Shown in pieces: positions 46,751 to 55,904 of a DNA stretch of 64,000 bases (positions within the stretch are counted from its first letter, which is position 1; each line of letters begins with the position of its first letter). Position numbers and translations under genes: made by a program. The stretch lies in contig JAGKQI010000033.1 in NCBI GenBank assembly GCA_018806915.1, positions 124,001-188,000 on the forward strand. The letters run 5' to 3'. The stretch is from Phytophthora colocasiae (taxonomy: Eukaryota; Oomycota; Peronosporomycetes; Peronosporales; Peronosporaceae). A model generated the notes under the pieces. That model was not told where the DNA came from and did no database searches. It saw only the letters and a program-made list of their open reading frames with translations.

Positions 46751-47444
46751 TTGATAACAAACTGCGGGGAAGGGAGGACTCGAACCCCTTATATGAGGCC
46801 CCGCAAAACAAACTGATGCTATCGCATTTAAATACGAATCGCGACTAAGCACACTACTCGATAGAGCCGCGTCTTGTGCTTATTTTAAGCCCTAGAACGT
46901 CTCGAGATATTCAATAGCCGATCAGTAGTGTTCATCTAAAAAATATGTCTCCATTTTCAAGACCCCAAAATCTCGACATGTTTAGGAGAGCTGACAAGTC
47001 AATATTGTTCGGTTTTTAATGTATTGTATATTGATGGAAAGATCGTGTGAATAGCAGGTTAATTAGAGTACTTTTAAGCCTTTTCCCAGTGATTATTGGC
47101 TTCAAACTTTTGATGTCCGATTATGTACGAATTTTGATTGGTCAACTTCAAACGCGATTATCTCGAAAACTCAAACGTACAGAAAAGGTACACTAGCATC
47201 AGTTTGTTTTGCGGGGCCTCATATTAGGTACTTATTTCGAAGCCTGTTCGAAACAGGCGCATTGACGTCTAAGCAAGGTTACTCCTAACTAATTTCCTAC
47301 GGCTACTCGGTTACCCTTAGTCTATGACCGGTACGCTTGAATTTCTTGGGAATTTTGCCCAATGGGCCACCGTTGATGAGCCCCCAGCCGGTGCCTAGCC
47401 GGGTAGAGTACTGCGACCGCGCCAACTCCTTGATAACAAACTGC
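46751..47444 (-). mobile_element. Possible SINE or other insertion, split by a MITE
   Basis: A 15-bp direct repeat, TTGATAACAAACTGC, stands at 46,751-46,765 and 47,430-47,444. Just inside the left copy the minus strand reads GGGGTTCGAGTCCTCC, which has the GGTTCGAGTCC box of tRNA T-arms (pol III B box). The rest is about 230 bp when the MITE is removed. A tRNA-derived SINE with 15-bp TSD would explain this, but no poly(A)/T tail and no full tRNA-like fold were found. Confidence 0.45.
46792..47223. mobile_element. Tourist-like MITE, 432 bp
   Basis: Perfect 30-bp inverted ends starting TATGAGGCCCCGCAAAACA (46,792-46,821 and 47,194-47,223) with the 3-bp target duplication TTA on both sides (46,789-46,791 and 47,224-47,226). 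No coding sequence inside; AT-rich centre. TTA duplications are typical of PIF/Harbinger-type MITEs. These TIRs differ from those of the element at 36,693, so another family mobilised it. Confidence 0.88.
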
Positions 47445-47730
47445 TGAAAGACCTACAAAAACTGCAATACGGATAACGAGGATAAATAATCACACAGACC
47501 TCGATAACGAGGCACTGTAAATGCTATCAGGTATAGTATTCGGCAGGTATCATCTTTACTCCATATATTTTTCTAACTTTTAAAACCAAGTCGGTGGGCA
47601 GAACCCATATCAGGCATAGCAAGATATCGGATTTCTCAGGTATTAGTTAGTACACTTTAATCTGCGTTTAAGTACGAACGGAAATTTCCCCTCTTCTCAT
47701 TCATTCCAGAATCCGCCGGCTCACGGAATA
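47445..47730. other. Upstream region of the CRN-like gene
   Basis: AT-rich, no gene. A good splice acceptor (CATTCCAG, ending 47,709) lies shortly before the first ATG, so an upstream exon of the CRN-like gene may exist but was not found. Confidence 0.35.
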
Positions 47731-48427
47731 ATGGTGAAGCGATTGTTGGGGTGGCGGGAAGTGTGTGCGAGGTGGATATCGATGATGACGCGTCGGTTGC
47801 CGCTTCTGTTTCGTGGAGCTTCCGAGAAGCTCACATGTGAAATTGGTCGCTCGCAACTGAGTTCCCTTTTGCTTTCATTGAATGAGAATGCCATTTTATT
47901 CCTCGATGGTTATGTAAAGGCTCGAGATGAGCGTTCTGTCCTAGAGGTTTGCGGGCTTTGGCACAGTGCAAATAAGCAGGGCCATCGTGTCGTGGTTGTC
48001 AGCTCTATGGTGTCGATGGGAAAGGATTATCGACCTGGCCAATACAATAAGATTAGCTCTATTATTGAAAGCTCTTTGGAGAATTTGGCGATTTCGCGTT
48101 CAACGGTGTCGAAGGACACTTCAAGTAAAAAGAATGACCAACAACGATTTATGCTGCCTTCATGGACACCGGAAGACTTAAAAAAGCGTTGGCAGACGAT
48201 GTCTTCTTTGAGCATGTGCGGTCGAAGTTTACCGCTTCAGATGGTGGATGTGAAGCTGGAAGAACGATACGAATTTCTGGACGCTAAATTCTTTGTTGCG
48301 GGAGGGAGCGCGCGTATGATGTTTGATATGAGCTCCGAGGAAGCTATGGGTCTATTACGTTCTGCAATTCTTAATGTGGGAGACATTACGCAGTATATTG
48401 ACGGCTCGATTAGCGATTGTTCTAATA
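47731..48427 (+). pseudogene. Crinkler/RHS-type effector-like gene, 5' part
   Basis: Open from ATG 47,731. The recognisable parts are a Walker B-like ILFLDGY, HRVVVVSSM, LPSWTPEDLKKRW and FFVAGGSARMMFD, a pattern of oomycete CRN and RHS-like P-loop proteins. The N-terminal LFLAK translocation domain and a clear Walker A are not in view. The frame enters a transposon at 48,428 and soon stops, so this copy is cut after DCSNR. The remainder lies at 55,009-55,337. CRN proteins are secreted host-cell effectors in Phytophthora; with the insertion no full protein can be made here. Confidence 0.7.
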
Positions 48428-48479
48428 GGGGGTGTCAGAATTACGAAAAGTCGCGCCGAAATCGCATGCGATTTCGCTC

Positions 48480-49470
48480 TGTGGACAGGTAGTGCTCCAC
48501 GCACCTGAAACACAAGCAATGTCAGCAGAATCCCGCGCCGCAGTGACAATTGACCTTACCAGTGACGACGAAGACAGTTGGAAGTAGATGATCAGTCAAT
48601 CGGGATCAACGGAGTGCAGGACGGTGACAAGCAGGACTACAGACACAAGACATTCGCGGAGACGTTGAAGTTGCAGGACGACGGCTACACGAGAAGATCG
48701 CTACAGGAGGGATGACACGGAGCAGTTACGATGGAGATAAGTATACGACCAAGGTGAACGACGCAGATAGAAGACAGTGAACGGCGGAGAAAGCTTGCAG
48801 AGCGTCGCCGAAGGAAGATCCTGGCGGTGGCGACCAGTATAGTTAGTTTAGGTGTAGTCTAGAAGGGCGACGGTAGCTAGGGGAGCTCTGGGTGCGCGGT
48901 CAGCCGCCACACCTCCCAGTTGCGATTCTGCTCGGTTGAGAAGAGTTAAGCAGCTAAACACGACGCGTGGAGTACTGCGACCAAGGGGTCGGCTTCACCC
49001 AACATCATTCAGAGGTTTCGTACGTGGCTTCGTTCTGCGACGTACTGGTCGGCGGAGGCGTATCGAGTCATTAGTGAGGTGAGGCACAGGGTTCTGAGGT
49101 GGCGATCATGAAGGAGTCTGTGTAGAGGGCTGGGATCTCGGTTAGCGACCGAGTGGCTACGGTGCCTACTGATGGCGTCTTGGCCGTATGAACTGAGTCT
49201 GGAACGTGGAAGGTGAAGACGTATCATGAGAGTCTCAGTTTACGTATATTTGCATGTTACATGTTCGGGCAAGCGTGAGGACAGACTGTCAACCTACCCG
49301 AGGTTGGTAGTTGCTGCTAATGTCCCCTCCCTAGGCTGTCTCTGCTGGATTTCAGCAACCGGTTGGTCCACCTAGTTTTACTGGTGACAGACGACTTCTA
49401 GCTCCTGCTCGTGTGACCCACACGCTCCCTCTAGTTGGATTATAGCGGCGTTTAAGAGAAGTAGCCGACA
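48480..49470 (+). repeat. 5' LTR of the gag-only element
   Basis: 991 bp, starting TGTGGACAGGTAGTGC and ending GTAGCCGACA. The same length as the 3' LTR. Confidence 0.92.
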
Positions 49471-49485
49471 TGGTGGTCATTACAG
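49471..49485 (+). promoter_or_regulatory. Primer-binding site of the gag-only element
   Basis: TGGTGGTCATTACAG directly after the 5' LTR; starts with TGG as expected for a tRNA 3' end complement. The tRNA was not identified. Confidence 0.6.
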
Positions 49486-49875
49486 TGACTTTCTGGGAAA
49501 GTTTGCAATAAGGTGGACTTTGCGAGCCTAGTCACAGTGGGCAAGGACCATGGCAGGACACTCTGTACTGGGAGTGGTGCAATACTGGCACTAGGTGTAC
49601 TGGCCTATCCTGTAGGTATAAGGAAGTAAGCAAGCACAGGCGCTAGGCAATACGGGCCTACCGCGTACGGAAGCACAGAAGCGCAGACGTTAGGCAATAC
49701 GGGCCTACTATAGACACAGGGCAAGAAGGCCACCTACAGAGATTCCGCACAGCATGAGCCACAGATACTGTTACTGAGGGGTTAGTAAGATACGGATACT
49801 GAACATGAGATTGGATTTTGCATTACAGGAAGACCCGGATACGAAAGACACGGATACTGAAAGTTAACGGAAAAT

Positions 49876-51390
49876 ATGGTTCGATCGGCTAGTGCTGCGA
49901 GAGATGAATGGGCTGAGCGACGTGCTTCGTTTCATGACGCGGTAGCTGAGGCGGCACACGTATCGGCGAGCCCAGGAATAGCCCAAGGAGGGGGGAAACA
50001 AGTTCCGCAAGCGGTATTGCACAGCACTGTTGGTAATATAATGCCGGAGGCAGCAAACGTACGGGCAACGGCGGGTCATACTCCTCGAGTTAGCGGCGGA
50101 AACAGTGGCGTCGCCCAGATGGTCAACATACCGGGATCGGGAGGAGGACAACAAGCACCAGTAGCACCAGTTGTACCGGCACCCAGGATAGCAGTCAACC
50201 CTGGAGGCAATGGTAACGGCGGTGGAAACGACGACGGAGGTCAAGGTAACGACGACGGAGGCGACGGTGGACTGGGACAAGCAGCACCAGTGCCTATGGG
50301 AGACGGCGGAGCAGGAGCGGGCGTTCCGGAAGAACGGGCAGCGGCAGCACCACCAGTGCCACCGACACCCCCTGCACAAGCTCCTCCACAGGTATTTGCA
50401 GTTCCACCAGCACCGACGTGGGTTTACCAGGCTCCACCAAGTCGAGAGAAGAAGTTGAGACTACCAAAGTTCAAGGGACTAGGAGAGCCGAAAGTCACTG
50501 TGAAAGCGTGGTTAAAAGCAGTTAAGAATGAGCTTCGGCGTCAGACAGCGATTCTGAGAACAGACTGGCGGGAGCATGAGGTCTTCATCGAGATGGTTGC
50601 GAGTCTTGAGGGTGAGGCGCTCATGTGGTACGACACTGTGGAGGACGCGTTTAGCCGGCGAGAAGACCAGACATTCGGCAATCTAAGTAAGATGATGAGG
50701 GACCGGTATATGGTCAAACGTTCGAACCCGGAGGTGGTTGCGAGGCTCCGTCAGCGACGACAGCAGCGAGGTGAATCCTTGGTCGAGTACGCACAGAAGC
50801 TTCGAGAAATCGCGTCAAGTAACCCGTTCGACGAAGAATGGTTGGTGAATTCGTTCCTGTCTGGCATGGGCAACGCGTGGTGTGCAACCTTGGTACGTGG
50901 GCATCGCCCAGCGACGCTCAACGAAGCAGTGAACTCCGCCGTGGACCAGGTCGGCGAATACGGTGAAGGCTACGGGGTGGACTTGGCGACGGCCATACGC
51001 GCGCACGACGAGCGAGCAACGACGAGCAACGCTACCCCAGCGATGTCGACTCCCGAATTACTCAGACCACAGCAGTTCTCGGGCGGTGGAAACTTGGGAT
51101 CTGTCGTGTCTGGCTACGATGATGTGAGTTTGGCAAGTGGCCCTCCTCCGAGGTACGACGTTGAAGGAAGGTTAGTGCTCCCAGCTGGAGGTGCTACACT
51201 TCAAGCAGGCAGTCAGTGGAACATGGTGATTCCTGCTGGATACCGGCTAGTACCAGAAGCGACAGCGACGACAGCAACGGGTACAGCAGCTAACACGGCA
51301 GCGACGAAACAGACGTCGATTCGCCAACAGACTCCTCAGCACCAACGTTCAGATGGAAGAGAGCAGCCCGGTAGTAACTCAGAGCAGTGA
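49876..51390 (+). CDS. Gag of the non-autonomous LTR element
   Basis: Intact, 504 residues, ATG 49,876. The first 190 residues are low-complexity (Gly/Asn/Asp-rich, then Pro/Ala-rich). The retrotransposon gag domain follows (LPKFKGLGEPKVTVKAWL, ALMWYDTVEDAF, LRQRRQQRGESLVEYAQKL). The C-terminal part is Thr/Ala/Gln-rich and lacks a zinc knuckle. Gag would assemble the particle that packages the RNA, and the frame has no lesion, in line with a young insertion. A 404-nt leader separates the primer site from the ATG. Confidence 0.88.
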   Translation: MVRSASAARDEWAERRASFHDAVAEAAHVSASPGIAQGGGKQVPQAVLHSTVGNIMPEAANVRATAGHTPRVSGGNSGVAQMVNIPGSGGGQQAPVAPVVPAPRIAVNPGGNGNGGGNDDGGQGNDDGGDGGLGQAAPVPMGDGGAGAGVPEERAAAAPPVPPTPPAQAPPQVFAVPPAPTWVYQAPPSREKKLRLPKFKGLGEPKVTVKAWLKAVKNELRRQTAILRTDWREHEVFIEMVASLEGEALMWYDTVEDAFSRREDQTFGNLSKMMRDRYMVKRSNPEVVARLRQRRQQRGESLVEYAQKLREIASSNPFDEEWLVNSFLSGMGNAWCATLVRGHRPATLNEAVNSAVDQVGEYGEGYGVDLATAIRAHDERATTSNATPAMSTPELLRPQQFSGGGNLGSVVSGYDDVSLASGPPPRYDVEGRLVLPAGGATLQAGSQWNMVIPAGYRLVPEATATTATGTAANTAATKQTSIRQQTPQHQRSDGREQPGSNSEQ

Positions 51391-51558
51391 GGGTGGAAAC
51401 CAGGATGCGAACAGCAAATCGGGAAACGACGGGCCGATGTAAGGGCCCCGGCCCAACATCACGCACGGCAAGAACGGGGAGCGAGAGGCACGGACGAACC
51501 AAGACGAGGGTGGCTGGTATCAGAACAGAAGACAGAAGGCACTGTACAGCAGGATTCA

Positions 51559-52290
51559 ATGGTGGCGTCTAGAAAACGGCAGCCGGAGGACGAGACTCTG
51601 ACGGTTGGACGGAAAAGACGAAGACAGAGACGAAGGAATCGGCCGAAGACGCACACAAACAGAGAAGTGGTGTTTACGACCGAGACCGACAGTAAGAATG
51701 AAGGGGTTGACGGTACGGCATCAAACGATGTCGATAACACAGTTACGGGTAAGAAGAATGGGAACCTGGAAGCTGACGGCACGGAAAGAGCGATCGACAC
51801 AGTAGAGGATATCCCAGCGAAGAGCGACGAGCAGGAACGACGTAAGCGACGACGCGTTCACTTCGAAGAAGACAGGGGACTCAGGACTGGGGATGGCGAG
51901 GCGACGCCGCAAGTAGAGGTGTCACCAGCCTTGACTACAGACTTGGAAGCTCCAGAGACGGCTGAAGAACTGTTGACGGCGACGACAAGTGAAACTGAGC
52001 CTATGGAGATTACAGCGGCAACAGACAGTGATCAGACAGCGAGCTGTATCTACAGTACTGACGAAGAGACTAAAGAGGTTGTCAGGGTTGAACGTACACG
52101 GATGCCGAAGGTGTCTTTCACTGGGGATGGCGCATCAGCCACGCCCATGGAGGAACCGATCATCGAAGAGATGGAGATCACAGACAGCACTCGTGCATTG
52201 GTGTTCCAGTTGAAAGCTGGACAGCGACGACGAGATATCGCCCATGCGGAAGTCGAACGGCGTTGGGAGCGAGCACAGATACAGCAGTAA
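51559..52290 (+). CDS. Second ORF of the gag-only element, unknown
   Basis: 243 residues from ATG 51,559. The start is strongly basic (GRKRRRQRRRNRPKTH), a second basic cluster follows (RRKRRRVHFEEDRG), and the rest is acidic, with many Thr/Glu. The C terminus has an Arg-rich helix (RRDIAHAEVERRWERAQ). It occupies the place of pol but shows none of its motifs. The basic clusters could be nuclear signals or RNA-binding. It may be the 5' piece of a longer nucleocapsid-like protein whose later part is frameshifted. Confidence 0.5.
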   Translation: MVASRKRQPEDETLTVGRKRRRQRRRNRPKTHTNREVVFTTETDSKNEGVDGTASNDVDNTVTGKKNGNLEADGTERAIDTVEDIPAKSDEQERRKRRRVHFEEDRGLRTGDGEATPQVEVSPALTTDLEAPETAEELLTATTSETEPMEITAATDSDQTASCIYSTDEETKEVVRVERTRMPKVSFTGDGASATPMEEPIIEEMEITDSTRALVFQLKAGQRRRDIAHAEVERRWERAQIQQ

Positions 52291-53396
52291 GAGAGGTCGA
52301 TGCGACATAAAGCAGCAAAACAGCAGAGATCTCGGAATACAAGGCCGGCGACGACAGAAGTCGGGCAAGACGGCTACTGGCACGAATGGAACGGCGGTTG
52401 ATTGACTGAGCACTGGAGGAGTTACACGCTTACTCGGTCAGGATGCGCAAATACAAGCTTCACGTTCGTGACGACGGTACCAGAAACGTGTACTGAAAGC
52501 GCAGGCAATGGAACGGCGGCAGCTTAGGCAGCGCGATGAACGGTCACAGTACCCTGAAAACACGTACTATGGTTACAGTGATCACAGACCCGGATGTTAC
52601 TGCGAGGACACGGGTTACCAGTGGCGACGTTGCTGGAACGACGGGGCCAAGAATAACTGAGGCACCGGCACCGACAAACTCAGCCACAGGACTAACAAGA
52701 ACTCAGACGGTGGAGCTACGGACACTAGCCGAGAAGCGTTGACCCGGAAGTTACCTGAAACGTACGAGACGGTTGGCACAGCACGGACACCAGACGTACA
52801 GGTGCGACGGAAACGTACTGCGGAACAAAGGTGAAGTGAGTTGCCAAGAACGGACGAAGCTGGACGATCAGAAACGAAACGGCGAGAAGCAACAGAGGCA
52901 CGGGAAGCGCGAGCAGCGCGACGGAGTACTTTACGTGACCAGCAAGCAACGTCAGCAGCCAAAACGGTGGATACAACTACAAACCGCGGGGTTCCAAGCG
53001 CTACGACGACCAAGAAAACAGCACCGGACGTTGACAGCATCAGTCGAAACGGCACACGTGAAAGAAACACCAAGGATCGGGCCATTGGAAATGGTGGACT
53101 TGGAAACTACAGACTCCGACGCAGAGACGGCACGGCACAAGCTTTACGAGGGCGAGAACAGTCACGGTGGCCAACATCAGTCAAGGTCATCATGGCACAA
53201 GCCACAGGAGGCAGTGTTCGTGAACAAGGACAGCGGAAAGTTCGAAACAAGGCGGGGCGATATGAAACACAGCACAAAGTGGAGTATCGAGACCGGCCAG
53301 GAGGACCTGTGGTGGCAGCATGGCTTACGGCACAATAGTTTGAGCAATTACTCAACGAAGGAAAGGTCGAGGACGACCTTCTGGCGGGGGATGGCG
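52291..53396 (+). other. Degenerate 3' internal region of the gag-only element
   Basis: No RT or integrase. Fragments of Arg/Gln-rich sequence appear in changing frames, including a Cys-rich piece near 52,590-52,650 (GCYCEDTGYQWRRC) that resembles a zinc knuckle. Longer frames at 52,773-53,504 and 52,841-53,338 have no domain. The last bases before the 3' LTR (GGCGGGGGATGGCG, 53,383-53,396) are the polypurine tract. Confidence 0.6.
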
Positions 53397-54387
53397 TGTG
53401 GACAGGTAGTGCTCCACGCACCTGAAACACAAGCAATGTCAGCAGAATCCCGCGCCGCAGTGACAATTGACCTTACCAGTGACGACGAAGACAGTTGGAA
53501 GTAGATGATCAGTCAATCGGGATCAACGGAGTGCAGGACGGTGACAAGCAGGACTACAGACACAAGACATTCGCGGAGACGTTGAAGTTGCAGGACGACG
53601 GCTACACGAGAAGATCGCTACAGGAGGGATGACACGGAGCAGTTACGATGGAGATAAGTATACGACCAAGGTGAACGACGCAGATAGAAGACAGTGAACG
53701 GCGGAGAAAGCTTGCAGAGCGTCGCCGAAGGAAGATCCTGGCGGTGGCGACCAGTATAGTTAGTTTAGGTGTAGTCTAGAAGGGCGACGGTAGCTAGGGG
53801 AGCTCTGGGTGCGCGGTCAGCCGCCACACCTCCCAGTTGCGATTCTGCTCGGTTGAGAAGAGTTAAGCAGCTAAACACGACGCGTGGAGTACTGCGACCA
53901 AGGGGTCGGCTTCACCCAACATCATTCAGAGGTTTCGTACGTGGCTTCGTTCTGCGACGTACTGGTCGGCGGAGGCGTATCGAGTCATTAGTGAGGTGAG
54001 GCACAGGGTTCTGAGGTGGCGATCATGAAGGAGTCTGTGTAGAGGGCTGGGATCTCGGTTAGCGACCGAGTGGCTACGGTGCCTACTGATGGCGTCTTGG
54101 CCGTATGAACTGAGTCTGGAACGTGGAAGGTGAAGACGTATCATGAGAGTCTCAGTTTACGTATATTTGCATGTTACATGTTCGGGCAAGCGTGAGGACA
54201 GACTGTCAACCTACCCGAGGTTGGTAGTTGCTGCTAATGTCCCCTCCCTAGGCTGTCTCTGCTGGATTTCAGCAACCGGTTGGTCCACCTAGTTTTACTG
54301 GTGACAGACGACTTCTAGCTCCTGCTCGTGTGACCCACACGCTCCCTCTAGTTGGATTATAGCGGCGTTTAAGAGAAGTAGCCGACA
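53397..54387 (+). repeat. 3' LTR of the gag-only element
   Basis: 991 bp copy of 48,480-49,470 preceded by a polypurine tract. Confidence 0.92.
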
Positions 54388-55003
54388 GCTCCAAAATGGC
54401 ACGCGGTTTCGCGCTCAAATCGCATGCGATTTCGCGCCAAAACGAAATCGACCACCTCCGGAGGTGGTCAACATGGGTTTTGTGAAGAAAATCACAGATT
54501 GCAAGCCGACAAACACAAACTCGGCTCAGTCGCCATTTTGGCCTCGTAGGGCTCAAGCACCACTGCCAGCTAGGTAGCACCGCAACACCAACCTTCAGAG
54601 CACCGAATTGGGCAACAGCATTTGCGCGCACCGTGTCTGGTAACGCTCTCGTGCACATCATGACGTAAATCATCTCTACCATTAGGAATGTACTACATAT
54701 AAATACGGATATACTACAAATAAATACTGTTCTACCAACTCATGGCTGCGCTGCACGTTGCTTCTTGTCGACAAGTATCTCCGCAATGCCGTTGACACGC
54801 AGAGATGAGCGATCGACGCGCAGGGGGAGTAGACGACGCGTTGGATGATCGCTTTGTGTTTTTCCAATTGTGATAGCGCAGACTGCAGCTCGGATAGCGT
54901 TCAATTCTGAGACCCCTATGCGATTTGGGCGCGAAACCGCATGCCATTTTGGAGCGAAATCGCATGCGATTTCGGCGCAACTTTTCGTAATTCTGACACC
55001 CCC
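54388..55003. other. Right part of the TIR element
   Basis: Continues the DNA element after the LTR retrotransposon. It holds the rest of the left TIR (to about 54,435), a palindrome at 54,450-54,469, non-coding centre sequence, and the right TIR (about 54,915-55,003). An 83-codon frame here has no domain. Confidence 0.7.
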
Positions 55004-55008
55004 TAATA

Positions 55009-55337
55009 GTGTGGTGAACTGGCTGTTGTCTTGGTATGATAATGATCCACTACACGCGTGTCTCGTGAGTATGTTCGTGGCGAGAGAGTTTACTTTTAGA
55101 CTTGGCCCTCAAAAACTACTCCGTCTCGCGAAATGTCTTGTTCAAAATCCTGCGATGGATGGACATGTTTTTGAGATGTGGTTTTTTTCTTCCCTTATGC
55201 ACGGAGGTGCCCACTGCCATATCTACCAGGACGGAAATCTTGAAGAAGTGGTGTGGAAAGCGGAGAATGAGTATAAATCTGCCACTCGTTACCAAGAAAT
55301 AGCACGATTTTATTTGCTAACGTTTTTCAACAAATGA
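55009..55337 (+). pseudogene. Crinkler/RHS-type effector-like gene, 3' part
   Basis: Continues the gene interrupted at 48,427, in the matching frame once the inserted DNA and one target copy are discounted. It starts at VVNWLLSWY, has VAREFTFRLGP and the FEMWFFSSLMHGG segment common in CRN C-terminal regions, and ends at a stop at 55,335-55,337. Together with the 5' part it shows that the insertion hit one continuous gene. Confidence 0.7.
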
Positions 55338-55904
55338 TTACATCTGCAGCATTGTGATACTGGTATGATCTGAGCCTCAGATTCTGAGTGTTCTCTGGAT
55401 TTATCCAGCTGACCCTCGTAATACGTTACTGTATTATACCCCTTTATATTCGATACAAAAGTCAAGTAACCACAGTATTAACCCTTTAGAGGTCATAAGG
55501 TGCATTTTGACCCCTTTCATGCATGTTTCGAGAACCTTGAAGCAAACGGCCATGAAGGGCATTTTGACCCCTTTCACAGAAGTTCAACCAGCACATCACC
55601 TTCTCCAATTACAACCAATCCGATTTGTTTTCGACCTCCCATATTTTACGTGATGTCTACCACATCACGTAAAATATGCGCTTAGGTGCGAAAATTATCA
55701 AGATTGCGTCAGCATTTCGCCTACTAAGTACGTAATTTTGCTGACACGCCAACGTATGCGGTGGGTACCCCGTCTCCACACCATTACTACTTGCATATCA
55801 GTTTTTGACAGATTTCACATACAAAACCTTAGTTAGTTGCCATTTCCCACAATTTCCTTACAAATACTCTATCAGTTGCCTACTTGACACAGCAACAATG
55901 CCTA
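55338..55904. other. Intergenic stretch with short repeats and a hairpin
   Basis: TTAA followed by CCCTTTAGAGG at 55,478 looks like a piggyBac-type end, without a partner in view. GCATTTTGACCCCTTTCA occurs twice, at 55,502-55,519 and 55,559-55,576. A perfect 15-bp hairpin (55,641-55,655 and 55,663-55,677, 7-base loop) follows. The left part of a copia element probably begins here, but no LTR was defined. Confidence 0.5.

Larger units (their letters stand above)
48480..54387 (+). mobile_element. LTR retrotransposon, gag-only, non-autonomous
   Basis: Two 991-bp LTRs (48,480-49,470 and 53,397-54,387) with TG...CA ends enclose 3.9 kb. The 4-bp target duplication GCTC flanks the element (48,476-48,479 and 54,388-54,391), interrupting the left TIR of the surrounding DNA element. 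It carries gag and a second basic/acidic ORF but no protease, RT, RNase H or integrase, so it must use enzymes of another gypsy element. The LTRs look identical wherever I compared them, which points to a recent insertion. Confidence 0.9.
48428..55003. mobile_element. TIR DNA element (non-autonomous) inserted in the CRN-like gene
   Basis: Inverted ends begin GGGGGTGTCAGAATTACGAA at 48,428 and, on the other strand, at 55,003. They stay almost identical for about 100 bp when the LTR element inside is ignored. TAATA flanks both ends (48,423-48,427 and 55,004-55,008), a 5-bp target duplication. Without the LTR element it is about 670 bp and has no transposase. Its ends carry a 20-bp perfect palindrome (48,457-48,476 and 54,955-54,974). 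A further perfect 20-bp palindrome lies at 54,450-54,469. Superfamily not assigned. Confidence 0.88.

Noticed and set aside
46766..46790. Complete tRNA gene on the minus strand
   Set aside because: Only a T-arm-like box and part of an acceptor-like sequence are present; no D arm or anticodon arm folds with it at normal distance.
52773..53504. 243-codon plus-strand frame at the end of the gag-only element
   Set aside because: It runs into the 3' LTR, has no pol motif, and competes with another open frame in the same interval.
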